A stretch of 64,000 nucleotides of DNA from Gnetum montanum (GCA_015680685.1 MNCI01017837.1:151471-215470), one strand, 5' to 3'. Shown: positions 12,490 through 24,500, numbered from the stretch's first letter. The notes: generated by a model from the letters alone, not told the origin. A program made the numbers and translations.

Positions 12490-12800
12490 TGAATTGATGT
12501 AATTTGGTTATAGCAATTGCTAGTTTTAGGCCATTTCAAGCCATGTGTAGATAGCATTTTAATAGTTTAGGCCATTCTAGGCCCTAGTGATAGCTTAAGG
12601 CCATTTCAGGCCATGCAGTAATAGAAAGGATTGCCAGTTTTTGGCCATGGCAAGCCATGCTAGTAGTTTTAGGCCATTTTGAGTCATGTAGTATAAAGGA
12701 GATTGCAAGTTTTAGGCCTTAGTGAGCCATATGATAATTTGAGGCCTTTTCTAGCCATGTGTTGAAGGGAAAAAGACTGCTAATTTTAAGCCTTGGCAAG
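12490..12800. repeat. Tandem 30-35 bp repeat at the antisense-gene / PR boundary (T2 a)
   Basis: Units such as 'tagttttaggccatttcaagccatg' repeat about nine times in degenerate form. They match 50310-50495 in copy b and belong to the same family as 1735-2100. They lie between the end of the plus-strand gene and the end of the minus-strand protease, where two transcripts would converge. Confidence 0.8.
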
Positions 12801-13034
12801 CCATAGTATTTTGCAATTTTTTAATTTTATGATTTTTTAATGCATTTTTCTATTTTTATGTGTAAACTAACTATTAAGTAACTGAGTGAAAATGTAAATG
12901 CATAATAAGGTAAGCAATGCAGAAATGCAAACAACCAAGCTAACATAAAATGTAAACAAAATTCAAACAAGCAAAACATACAGAAGTGGGATGAGTAGGC
13001 ACCTACCCCCTATTAGATCAAGGGAATGCCTTAC
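12801..13034. other. Spacer with candidate splice donor after protease (T2 a)
   Basis: A/T-rich spacer between the repeat array and PR. On the minus strand CACAAG|GTAAGGCA falls at 13035/13034, directly at the end of the protease reading frame. Copy b has CTGAG|GTAACC at the matching place (50764/50763). Together with the acceptor at 5585 this could define a pol intron of about 7.4 kb. Confidence 0.45.
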
Positions 13035-13760
13035 TTGTGCAACTATTTTCCAATCTGATGTGGGTTAAGGGGCATGTAAGGTGTGGATGGTACAATGCAA
13101 TGCTCGCCTTGACCTTCATCAGCTATGTCGAAGGGTAGTTCTACACACAAAGCATCCTCTAGAAGGTTAGGGGCTCTTGTTGGCTCCTCAAGTTAGTCTG
13201 CCTCACATTTTTTTCCTTTGTACTTCACAAGAGGTTTGTCATCGAGGAACTCCACCTCTGACCCTTGTTCAATGTCAATGTTGCTAATAGTCAAATGGGC
13301 TACATTGTCACCATATATGATAGCCTCCCCACCTTTGTATGGAAGGTGGATTTCTTGATGGATAGGAGAAGATATAGCCTGCAGTTGGGCTAACCAAGCC
13401 TACCCAAGATAAGGTTAAAACTTAGCATCTCCTCAACCATAATGAATTCTATTGTGGTGGAGAATTTCTCCCCTACCACAAAGGCTATCGTGACTATTCC
13501 CCTTACAATGACATGTGACCCATTAAACGATTTCAAACATGTTATCTTTATTGGTTTGATCTAATCGGCAAGACCAAGCTTGTCGACAACTATGCATGGT
13601 AGACATTTGTTGCTGCCCCATCTTCAACATGCACCCTATGGATTCTACATTGCCCCACATGGATTGTTATGAACATTAGTATGGTATGACTTGATCCTTC
13701 TTAGTGTCTACCTTAATCGCCTCATAGAAAAATGCCAGGGGCATTGAACTTGATTCTTGT
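13035..13760 (-). pseudogene. Retropepsin-like protease, T2 element a, decayed
   Basis: The minus-strand reading gives HRVHVEDGAATNV, aligned with RVHVDDGAATNV in T1; the catalytic Asp is Glu here. Downstream the frame matches T1 and copy b through a GQPWLAQL-like block, ending in a DALCVELPFDIADEGQGE-like segment that copy b shares. It is the C-terminal part of gag-pro. Stops and the lost Asp make it inactive. Confidence 0.8.
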
Positions 13761-16700
13761 AAGGGAGGAGGCAACATCACAACGTGGATGGATTGCTCAT
13801 CCCTTCGCAACAAGGATAGAGGTTAACATGCAAACTAATGCTTTGTAGTGGGCGGAGGAGGTCATTATTAAGTCGTATAGTGTTTTTTTTAAAGCCTACT
13901 TGACCTAAGCCAATGTGTTAACAAAGTTTTTTTTATTATTTGCTACTTCCTTGTTGGCCTTCATCTCCTCCATGTAGACCAAGAGACAAATCTCTCATGG
14001 AGGAGATTTAGACCTTGCTTGTTTCATTTACTTTGGAGCCTCGGTGCTCTGTTGTTGGTTACTAGTTGTAGTGGCCTCCTTGGTTGGATGGACCATTAGG
14101 ATGGAAGATAGGGGGACGAGCTTTAGTGAGCCTAGTGCCCTTTGTTCTCGATTTTGCCTAAGCATTTGATTGACGAGGTGCTTGTTGGACTGCCCAAGTT
14201 GCCATCTTGATTACTTGTTGGTGTTGGCTATAGGATGGTTCCTTAAGTGAACAAGGACTGATGCATTGCCCACCACTAGACTCTGAATAGTTGGGAAGTC
14301 CGCACATTGCAGCTTCCTTACGATGAAGGATGATTGAGTTAAGGATGTTATTGGCACCCAAGGTGATGCTCTGATAATAAAGAAGGTCCTCAAACTAGTT
14401 GAGAACAAGGAGGTCTTGATGTCATTAGAGGGTATGCGAACCACGAATGGTTCCTACGTTTGTTCTACATCATCACTAACACTGATAGCATTGATGATGT
14501 ACCCTATATTGCTAACATTGAGAGGGACCTTGTAAACTTCCATTAATTGGTTTTGGGTGAGCACTAGGTTGGTTGTGTCAAGGACCAACTTACCCTTGTC
14601 AATCATGCATTGTATATCATCCTGCAAAGCCATGTTAAAGTCTGTATTGTGATCTTGAAATTGATGATATTGGAAAAAATGATCTAATCTAAAATGCTTA
14701 GGGATCGGAGGCTTGTTAGGCAGTGCAGCTGAAGGATTCTTGAGGAGCTTGCAATATCAATCATGTTGCTTGCAAGTGTCCTTGGACATCTGCTTATACT
14801 AGATGCGTCTAGTGTGAAGTAGTTTTTCTAAGATCTCTGACCATTTAATGGGAAATGATGTGTACTTTGAGTGATCCTTGCACTCAAAGTTCAACCTTAT
14901 GGTAGCTAGTGTCATGGCTGCTAATAATGTAGGCTAGTTGTTTGCCACTATGCTAGAGCTAGCCACCTTGTTGTTGTTGGTTAGCACCTTGGGTCTTTTG
15001 GCCATTGGTTTGGTGTTGGCTGGCTTAGCCTTATTAGCCACTATTGCAATGGTTGTAGTTGCCTAGTTGCCTTTTTCATTATCTTTTTCCTTCTTTGTAT
15101 GCAATTTTTTGTAGGCCACGTAGGCCAAATCCTTGTTAGCCTCCATCGCATCCTGAATACTCTTGGTTTGGGCAAACGCTTACCTTAAGGACTACAGGGC
15201 AAGGTAGTACAATTTTGACTTGATAAAGTCATTCACTACGCCTTTGAAAATGGCCAGCAAGTGTGTTTTTACCATAGGCTCATAGATCTCATTGAGCGAT
15301 TCCCTCCAATGTTGAATGAATTTCTTCATGGGCTTTAAGTTGCCCTACTTCACTTGCATCAATTAGTCCAAGGTTACCTTGAGCTTCAAGTTGTACTTGA
15401 AGCATATGATGAATTAGGTAGGAAAATCCTCCAAAGTGGAGGCCCTGGGGAGCACACAATACTAATCTAGTGCCTTTCCTATTAAGGACATGGTAAACAC
15501 ATGGATGATTGCATGTGGCCATGCTTGCAGTAGGAGGCATTGTGACCAAAAGATCACTAGATGGGCATTAGGATTGCCTTCATCATTGTACTTGGTGAAT
15601 TGGGGTAATGAGACCCTGGTAGGTAGTGCTAATGGTGGGACTATAGAACTAATTGGATCATCCTAGTAAAAGTCCATCACATGGATGGTTTCAGAGGAGG
15701 TGACCTTGAGCCACTTAATCTCTTTGGTGAGGCTTTGGATTAGCTGGAATGCTTAATCCAAGCCAAGTGCAATTACGATGGGCTATGTCAATTGTGCCAC
15801 CTGCTATGCTATTTGGGTGGCCCATGAACAAATTCTGGGTTGTGTGATCACATGTGACACTTGTTGCATGGGTTGTGCCATGGACTGCCATGAACATAGC
15901 TCTTAGCCCCCACCATGTGTTTGTGGGTTAGGCCATTGCGAAGGGTGCTAATGTGACAGGTGGTAGGACGAATGATGCCCAAGCCATATGTAGCTGTGGC
16001 ATGACAAGCGGTAGGGCGAATGAAGCTTACGATATATGTAGCTGAGATATGCATGATGTGCACATAAGGTTGCATAGGTGCAACAGTCAAAGGCATAGAA
16101 GGCTACATAGGCTAAATAGGCTAGGCACGCTACGAAGTTATGACAAAAGGTATGCTAACAGGAAAGCTAAAAGGAAGTGAAACCTCTTGGTGAATCTACT
16201 ATGTTTGGTGGGTCACCACCATAGGCACAGACTTGGGCAATGACATTTGGTTGACGATTGTCTTCGAAAGGATAGATTGGTAAGATAGTGGAGGCAAGAA
16301 AGTAGAGGCTATCTGCTATAACGAGGCATGGAGTGAGTTTTCATGCTCAGATCAAGCTTCAAAATCATCCAAATCCTCTTGTAGGGGCTCCTCATAATCA
16401 ATCCCTACCTCGCGAATCATGTTTTGAATAAGATTGTCTAGCATCCATTGGTAGGCCTCCATGAGTAGAATAAAGTCAAAATCAAAAGGGAACCACTCCC
16501 TCCCGTTTCAATACATAAGCTCAAAACTACGTTTGGATTTTGTTTCTTAGTGGTTTACATACAAACTTGCTTGGAGCTTTGCACAAATTAAGTTATATTG
16601 CTTATTATTGAGCACCATGAAATCAGGAGGTAGGTTGCACTACCTAAGAGATTGCCTCTCTACCTAGACAAGACCCATAGCCCTAGGAAGGTAAATCGTA

Positions 16701-16768
16701 ATCTCTCATTGAATGGGCCTGATAACAACTACACTCGAGGCAAAGGTCGAGGGCTATTTAGTGTTCAT
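13761..16768 (-). pseudogene. Gag polyprotein, T2 element a, decayed
   Basis: Starts at ATG 16768 (MNTK then a stop), aligned with the gag starts of copy b (54440, MNPE) and T1 (45872, MDPA). It has the conserved NNKQYNLICAKLQASLYV block near the N-terminus, the retrotransposon gag capsid region around 15100-15700, and a zinc-knuckle remnant around 14640 (FQYHQFQDHNTDF), in which the first Cys is changed to Phe. Many TAG/TGA codons interrupt it. Gag would form the virus-like particle in an active copy. Confidence 0.8.
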
Positions 16769-16794
16769 GATGCAAAAGGAAAATGTAAAGAGTT

Positions 16795-17040
16795 GATGTT
16801 TGCAAAATCTAAAAAAAATGACTAAGTGCAAGAACATGAAAAAAATGGCTAAGTATAAAATTGCTAAAAAAATGGCTAAGTGTAAAAGTGTAGAAAAATA
16901 ACAAAGTATAAAATTGTTGAAAAAATGACTAAGTGTAAAAGTGTAGAAAAATAACTAAGTATAAAAATATAGGAAAATGACTAACTCTGGAATGCACAGA
17001 AAAAATGACTAAGTATAAGTTCCTGAAAAATGACTAACTA
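16795..17040. repeat. Tandem repeat in the gag leader (T2 a)
   Basis: About nine units of 24-32 bp such as 'aaaaaatgactaagtgtaaaag' lie between the gag start and the 5' LTR. A shorter version is at 54483-54600 in copy b. After the array come T2 motif copies ('gggactacacttagagccgactatgctc'). Confidence 0.85.
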
Positions 17041-17274
17041 TGGGACTACACTTAGAGCCGACTATGCTCATTACGTTGGAGCCAACTACACTTTGTCAAG
17101 CACCCAAAATCTAAGCAAGTGTAAAGTGTACACTCTGGTGTTGTCAAGTAGGATTCTAGGGGAACCAACTACAAGGTCCAATCTACACCAATGGTGTAGA
17201 GAGCACACAAGGAAAAAACCAAGGTATGGCCAAAGAAGGGAATGACAAAGGCCCTCCTTATTTCACTAGAAAAC
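17041..17274 (-). other. 5' leader of T2 element a with candidate primer-binding site
   Basis: Untranslated leader. Adjoining the LTR, the minus strand reads GTTTTCTAGTGAAATAAGGAGGG. The equivalents are GTTTTCTAGTGCTAGAAGGAG in copy b and GTAAATTGGTGCTAGAAG in T1, so the ancestral site was probably TGGTGCTAGAAG, complementary to a tRNA ending ..AGCACCA. I cannot name the tRNA. Confidence 0.5.
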
Positions 17275-18799
17275 TGTAGCAATTGAAAATGTCAGACGCT
17301 AGAATGGTACACTAAGAGGTCTACAATCACACATCCTTGACCCTGCATCTACATAAGGGCTTATTGGGATCAAAGGCAAGGTGCCTAGAATGTTCTTGTT
17401 GATCGAAGTGGGACTTACAAGTGTTATAACAAAATGAGTATCAAGGGTTTGCACAGTGTTTGCAATGTCTACGATGTCCACAGGGGTGAGCGTAGTCAAG
17501 GGTCACAATGTAAAACAAGGATGCAAACATGAAAATTTATGTAAGAAAATAGTGAGAAATGCTAGTTGAATGCTAGAAGGCGAGTAAAAATGCTAAAAAG
17601 GCACAGAGAATGAGTGAGAGGGAAATTGGCACCACCCTAAATGGGGGGAGCATAGTTAACTGCAAAGGGAGTTAATAAGGTACACAATGTATAGATAGGC
17701 ACAGTAGGCAAGTGTATTCACAATATCAAGATGTTTGGGCTGCAAAAATTGACATCTAACATGAAGTCCAAGCTTGTTGGGTTGGCTTTTGTGATGTCTT
17801 ACAAGCTACGATGGTCAACAATGTGTTGGGCGATGTGCAATAGTGCTACGATGGTGTGCAATAGTCTGTACCAAATGCCAAGTGTGCTAGAGTGCTAGAG
17901 TGCTTGAAATGGAAGTTTGCTAGTTAAGTGCTTCAAAATGCCAACCTTGCTTTTAGTTTGCCAACCCTTAAAATGTGAGGCACTGGGGTATTTATAGGGC
18001 TAGGGTTAGCATGAGCCACAGATTAGGCAGCACATGGTAGAGGGATAACTGGGACTACACTAGCCTCAACTACACACCCACTAAAGTAAATGTTGTTCTA
18101 CTAGTGTACTCCAATGGACCCTTTGAAATTCCCAGACTATGACTACATTCCCAAGATTTCATGTGTGAGTGCTAAACAGAATGCAATGTACCTAAAAATA
18201 AAGCATAACAATGTAGTTTTGAAGACTACACTTCAAGACTACATTGCCCACTCTCTCGAGTGCTATTGAGTGTAGGTACAATTTTGGGGCAAATAGGGGG
18301 TGCAAAAGAAATACAAATTGCTAATCTCACTTTTCAAAGAACTATTAGAGCTAAGATGTAGGCCAGTGTTGATTTTTGAAGGCTTCTAAAGGTAATTCTG
18401 CATAACTATGCTAACTATGCTCTAGAGTGTAGTCTAACAATTAGATAAAATTTTTCCAAAAGATGAGGCCCTGTGTAGACTACATTGACTATGCTCTGGA
18501 GCATAGCCCCAGTAAGGAAATCATAGCTTAAACACTTAGAAAAATCTATCAAAAACTAATGTCCTCAGGTAGACTACGCTAACTACGCTTTGGAATGTAG
18601 TAGGGAGCGTAGTACCAAAAGTTAGAAAATCTACCAAACTGTTTCTTCCATCCCAATCTGTCAACTATGTTTACTATGCTCTAAAGTGTAGTCCCAGCAA
18701 TAGGGAGAGTAGTCTCAACACTTAGCAAATAATTTGCTAGGTTTTGACACTAGAAAATTTGCAATTGAGACCCAAGAGCTTAAATTTTGTGGTGTTTTA
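17275..18799 (-). mobile_element. T2-family LTR: 5' LTR of element a, shared junction with copy b
   Basis: Starts TGTAGCAATTGAAAATGTC and ends GGTGTTTTA (TTTCA with one transition), about 1.5 kb. The minus-strand TATA box CTATAAATA lies at 17989-17996 and would drive the genomic transcript of element a. The last 400 bp hold repeated GACTACGCTCT-type palindromes. On its right side there is no PPT; sequence equivalent to about 6350 of element a begins within 40 bp, so copy b is truncated exactly against this LTR. Confidence 0.88.
17989..17996 (-). promoter_or_regulatory. TATA box of T2 LTR
   Basis: The minus strand reads CCCTATAAATACCCC. The same element is in the inner solo LTR (56992-56999), while the LTR at 54926-58157 has it mutated (TAAAAATA near 55608). 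Confidence 0.7.
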
Positions 18800-20330
18800 G
18801 GCACCACCATCTGCCAAGTTCCCCAACTACGATTTCTACCTTTAGATTTTATTTTTTACATTTTCTACACTTGAGGTTTTTAGGAGCATAGGATTATTAG
18901 CATCCTACTGTGGTAGGGGTCATTGCTACCATGGGTCATTATAGGTCACCATAGCTAAGGAAGGCATGTGTGGCTACAAGGGATTTTTCTATGAGGGCTT
19001 TTGCATATGTGGGTGACAAGAGTTTTACTTTGATTGCATGGGTGGGTGCACATAAGGACATTGCAATTCTGATGATGATTGAGTTTTTTGCATGAAAGGA
19101 TTTTAAAAGTTGCGATCACTACAGTAGCTAGTGTGGCCACAAGTGGAGAGGCTACAAGTTTGCATAGGGTTTACTAGCTATGGGGTTTGCTAGGGCATGT
19201 AGGGTTTTTCTTAAAAAAAATTATATTTTCTTTTTAGAAATTTTTTTTTGGTGTGCAGGAAAGCCAAGAATTGAGGTTTGGGATGTGGCCAAGGATGGCT
19301 GACCACATGCATAAGGGTTTTTCCATGAAAAATAATTTTTGTTTGAAATTTTCTATTTTTGCACCACGGTGGATAAGCATAGAATAGGGATCGGGGCTTT
19401 GGTGATGAAGGCCAAGGACAGCCAATTGTGCACATGGGGTTATGATGAGGGTTTGAAAAAAAATTTATTGCATGGGGGCTATTGGGGGTTAGGCTCATCA
19501 CTAGTCATAGGAAGTCGTAAGATGTCAGCACCCTCATAGCACGGTAATGAGGATGCTCAATTCCAGAGTGCATTTTCTATCTCCTTTTTCCTTTTATTAA
19601 AAATTTTGACAATAGTGATAGGGTAGGGTAGAGGTATGGCACAAGGGTTATGACCATGATCGTGGTGAGCACTTAGCATTTGCTTCTTCCCATGACAGTG
19701 GATGCAAGGCCTGCAGGGCATAGTGGGGAAAAAAGGGTAGTGGGTAGTGCACAGCACCATGATAGGCATGGTGTATGGAGAGGTTGGTGAGTAGTACACA
19801 ATGTTATAGTAGGGCATAACCCATGGAGAGAGCATTGGAGCAGTAGTCAAGACCTCACACCTTGTAGGCTGCAGCCAGGACTATGCTCCCTATCTTGGAG
19901 GTGCAATTGACGCCAAGTGTTTGTCAAAATGGCATCTTCCCAATAGTTAGTTTTTTTGAGACTATGCTCTATAAAGAGCATAGTCGAGTTAGAATTCTTT
20001 GTGATAATTCTGGACTACACTCTCTATATTTCATAGCATAACTAAGAGGCTGCAAAGTTAAAAAAATTTCCCTATTTCTCAACTATGCTCTCCACTGAGG
20101 TAGCCTAGAGTTTTAAAAAATTTGCTATTTTCTATACTATGCTGCCTAAAGTTAGAAAAATTTTGTAAATTATACTCAAAGATAAACTTGTAAAATGTGA
20201 CAATGCTAACAATGCTAAACTTGCAACAATGCTAAACCTATGGACTTAATGATGTCAAACATGCAAACCGTAACAATGTTAACCATGTGAAAACATGCAA
20301 AACAGAACACTAACCTGATGCAAAACATGT
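18800..20330 (+). promoter_or_regulatory. Upstream region of the extra gene, copy b
   Basis: Aligns with about 6350-7535 of element a. It holds no recognisable protein. T2-motif copies occur at about 19872 ('gactatgctccctatc'), 19960-20000, 20020 and 20080-20150. It starts immediately after the LTR, so the PPT, integrase, RNase H and RT of this copy are gone. Confidence 0.55.
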
Positions 20331-20332
20331 TG

Positions 20333-22771
20333 GACCCTAGTGAGTACTAGATGTGTTAAACGTATTTGTTGATTTCCTATACCTACGAGGCCCCTAGAGG
20401 CATTAAAATATTTTTGCTAATCATTTTTATGTTATGCTAATTTCGTTAAGCTTAATTTAATATATTTTTAACAAAATTTGCATCCAATTATATGTATACT
20501 AACACTTCGTTTGTTGCTTTTGTGGTTGCAAGGTGCTACCAAAGCCCATCCTAGTTGTCGTGGAGCTCATGGGCATTCTGTGCTGGATGAGTGAGCTGTT
20601 CCTAACATGCTTGTGTTGAATATGTGTGTGGACCATCAAGCAATGTGGTTTCGGCTAGGGGCATGTGAATTCATAGTATTCTTGCTACAACACTTTAGTA
20701 TGATGACGTGGTCACACTTAGCAGTGAAGGCTACTAGCACCATCACAAAGACATTGTTGTTCAAGGTTTACAAGGAAATTTTGAGGTTTATATCCAATGA
20801 GTTCACTACTAGTGATGACAAAGAAAGTAGTTTAGGTAGAAGCCCCAAGGATGTTGATCGCTTATCCAGGCTCTAGCAGATGATAGGGTTCAGTTGCTAC
20901 AACAAGAGCAACATCCTCTTTATTACTCTACACATGCATACGTTCTTTCAAAACCCATCCAAAATGATCTACTACATAGGAGGGTAAGTGCTCTTATAGC
21001 TTTTGCAGTGAATTTTTACTATTAGCTCATACTAAGTTTGTTAGCTGCTCATGCTTGTTACTAAATTTAGAGTTGACAAGTAAGGCCTACATGATGAGAC
21101 AGATGCTCTAGCATCGACCCAGGCTACCTTAGAGTTATTCTCGTTGAGTACAAATGTCTAGGAAGCTGTGCTTGAGTAGGTGGGATCTTATCTAGGGGCC
21201 TACACCACCTGGTATCTGAGGGCGTACAAGCGGTGCAAGACCCAAGCTTAGCTAGATGAGGAGTGGACTACTGGTGAGCTAAACATGGAGGAGATTCTTG
21301 CACCACCACCTCCATCTCGCACTCCATTCATACCACGTATGCAACTACTATTTTAGCTCATGTGCTTACTCACATTCTTTTTGATTTACCTTTGCCTAAT
21401 ACCAACATTATTTTATCTTACTTGTAGTAGCAGTTTCCTTCGGCAAGGTGATAGTTGTCATCATAGGCCACACTGAATCCACCCTCACCATGAAATATGG
21501 TGATGTGGAGGATGCATAGCATTGGTTATGTCACCAAGCTTCAAAGGCATTAACCACTAGGCTCATGCACATTAGGATTATGGACCTATTTTTGGCCCTT
21601 AGCCTAAGCATTTTGGTGGTCAAAATGTTCACTATCATCAACTCCTTTAATAGAGATTTTTGACAATTCATCACCTGGGTGCATGATGTGAGGGTAGTGC
21701 TGGACCTCAACAAAGCCTTCTTTGTCAACCTCTTTGGACTCCCTATCAATAGCCCATCGATTGTTCATAAGGCCAGCAAGTAGGTGGACCACAAAGGGGA
21801 GATTGAGGGCTGGTTGAGGGCCACTTGATCTTACAAGGGCATACTCATCAAGGACATGCTTGTGCTTGAGGTCTGAGAGTTTTACCCTCTCTTTCATGCC
21901 CATGAATTTCTAAAGTTACTCTCCCAAGGGAAAATCCTTGTGATGAAGCAAGCACAGGTGATAAAAGAGGTGTTGTTGGAGGGTGCAAGATTCAATGGGT
22001 TGCTTACATCACCATGGATTTTCATGCAAAGATCACTAGGTTGCGATTCAATCTACAAGCAAGGTCTCACATTCACTTTGTGTTCTTTGCAAGATATTTT
22101 TGAAGGTTTGTAGAGCTCTTGGTGGTACGTGATGGTGGGCAATGGATGATATAGGACTGTGAGCAACTATCGAAGCCATGGATCAAACATATGTTCATGA
22201 CCACTCGCATGCAATACCCCCCCAAAGGTAATCGATAAGTCATTATCAATAATGACCAAAGGTCCTATGCGGTGGTCACACTATTCACATGACAGCATGG
22301 GTGAGGGCCCCCCAATTGGCACTAGGGATGTGAATAAGGAAAACTGCTACATTACAACAATGGTGGAATCATCCAAGGCAAAAATCAAGAGGCCACACCA
22401 CATAGAGGAGGTTGCTCCTAAGATTGGACGGGTAAGTGGCAAGAAGATCTAACTTAAGCTTCATAGCTTTCAAATGGAGGTTGCAGGTTAGTATGTTTGA
22501 CTTAGATGCATTGGTTGTACAAATTTTTATATTTTATGTTTTTTTCACTATATTATGCTAATGTACTAATGTGTGCTATGTGTGTAAGCTACAAAAGTAA
22601 GAGAGAGGGCTGCTAGAGCAGTGGTTGAAGTAGTAGTAGAGGATGCATCCCCTCAAGATAAGGAGGGGGAAGCCCATAGGTATGGCCTACACAAGGCCAC
22701 AGACATCCTCTAGCAATTGGAGGAGGGGTTGCTCCACCCTGATGGGGGTGATTTTCATTATTTATTTGATA
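20333..22771 (+). pseudogene. Extra multi-exon gene, copy b, 5' part (interrupted by T1 array)
   Basis: Exons: about 20333-20400 (uncertain), 20533-20993, 21071-21336, 21434-22486, and 22588 to the insertion point. Donors are AGG|GTAAGT (20994), CAC|GTATGC (21337) and CAG|GTTAGT (22487). This copy gives the clearest FCP1-like text: KPILVVVEL.GILCWM, AMWFRLGACEFIVFLLQHF, and YNKSNILFITLHMHTFFQNP, in which the usual DDSP block is HMHT. The third exon encodes KAFFVNLFGLP and related blocks. Several stops are present. The reading continues after the nested T1 array at 48748. Confidence 0.7.
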
Positions 22772-22776
22772 GCATG
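22772..22776. repeat. Target site duplication GCATG, left (T1 array)
   Basis: GCATG at 22772-22776 is repeated at 48748-48752. Element a shows the unbroken target ('tttcatggtatgtagctagg' near 10930), which confirms the borders. Confidence 0.92.
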
Positions 22777-23385
22777 TGCACTGTCCAAAATCGTCGGCGC
22801 AAGGCTGGAATGAAATGGACACCGAGAGATCTATGGAAGAAATAATAAGACCCCACCTTCGTACGAGGGTGAGCTGGAAATAAGTGAAGGTGGAGTGCCT
22901 TGAATGGTCTGCACGCAGATCAAACAAGGACTTCCCCTAACGTACGCTATCGTGATGCACTAGGTTATACATAAACAGATGTAAATGAATGCGTAAATGC
23001 ACGAAATGTGAAACGAAAGTAGAATCTAAAAAGAGATAACAGAAATTGTAATAAATGTAAATGGCATAAATAGAGAACAATGGATGGAAAAATTACAATA
23101 ATATATATTGATGGACGATTATAAAAAAAGAGGTGCATCGGTCAGAACGCAGTTGCAGATTGATCGCAAGACGATTGTTTAGCCCCAATGTGAAGAGTGT
23201 ATAGATGCTGAGAGATTGTAAGTTTCTGGTTGCAGGTGTGCAGTGTGACCAAAATCGCCCCAAACGCTCAGTGTGACTAAGTCTGGGTAATGCCCAATCA
23301 TGCCAGATAATGATGATCCGATTCGCCAATTCTCTAGATCCTCATGTCCCAAAATTTCCAACCCTCTTTAAATGGAAAAATGAGG

Positions 23386-23393
23386 TATTTATA
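23386..23393 (-). promoter_or_regulatory. TATA box, LTR A
   Basis: The minus strand reads AACCCTATAAATACCTC. The same box is conserved in LTR B (28938-28945) and LTR C (47245-47252). Confidence 0.7.
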
Positions 23394-23861
23394 GGGTTTT
23401 TGGGCATGGGATTCGGATCTGGAGGACGATCTATGGTTGTGAGGTGTGAAACATGCGAATCAGGTGATAGGTATGTGCGTTGACTGGATGCACAATATGA
23501 TACAATGTACAGCGTACAGCATGACCAAGTCTTACGCTGGCATGTGGAATCCACAACGTAAGAGCTTGGCATGCTCAAAGACTAATAAAAAATAATTTAC
23601 AAAATAATTCCCTATTACAATAGAGAATTTTATCTCTGGCCTTCTGAAACTGTGGTCTAGTGTGTCCTGGCGTCTTGGTGCTAACGTCCAGCATCTAGCG
23701 TGTGAGCATCCAACGGATGAAACAAAAAAGATGAACTTGGAGCCTCATTCTCAACCACTAAAGCATGTTCCAAGAGTGGATCTGGATGCTTGAGGTCTAG
23801 AGGGTGTTGTATGTTAGATTTGGGCTCATTTGGAGGCTGTTTTGGCTCTGTTTTAATTGGT

Positions 23862-24500
23862 TACACTGTGGTCACGCTGTGCAGCGTGACCAAAGTGTGA
23901 TCCCAGCGTGATCAAGTGTTCACGCTTTATTTTGAAATGATTCTTGGATGCTAATCCCATTTTTTGATTCTTGACTACTATCTATTCTCCAGGGTGGTCT
24001 GGGTGTTGATTTTGAGTCCGTTTTACCTCTGTTTCGGGCCTATTTAGCTTGGTCATGCTGGGTTACCCTGTGCAGCATGACCTCAGCGTGACTAACTAAT
24101 AATGCGTTATTTAAAGCCTAAATTCGAATTTTCAAAGGCCTGTGAGCAAGTAGACTTGTTGCCTATCCCCTAGGGATGCAGTCCATGATGAAAACTTTCC
24201 CAAAACCGCTTGATTTCGATTGTTTTGGGTTGGTCACGCTGTGCAGTGTGACCAAAGTGTGACACCAGCGTGAACAACTAAAAATGTCATGTTTGAGACC
24301 CAAACCTTGATTTTCTGAAACCTGTAGATATGTATAGCTATTGCCTAGCTCTCGGGGGTTGAAACCATGTCAAAATTCTACCTAGAGGTGCTTGAATTGA
24401 GCTGTTCTAGCTTGGTTACGCTGTGGTCACACTGTGCAGCATTACCTCAATGTGACTAACTAAGAATGACCCAAAACATGTGATTTTGAGGTTGAATCTC
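23862..24500. repeat. About 182-bp tandem repeats with a palindromic head, LTR A
   Basis: Palindromes start at 23870, 24051, 24232 and 24424, about 181-192 bp apart. The head is GGTCACGCTG, TG, then its reverse complement, followed by 'aaagtgtgaYcccagcgtgacc'. The DNA between heads is also alignable between units ('ttgaggcccaaaccttga' against 'ttaaagcctaaattcgaa'), so these are tandem repeats of a long unit. Confidence 0.8.

Noticed and set aside
23862-24500. Palindromes as terminal inverted repeats of a small DNA transposon
   Set aside because: They recur at a regular ~182 bp spacing in every LTR copy, and no target duplications are seen around single palindromes.
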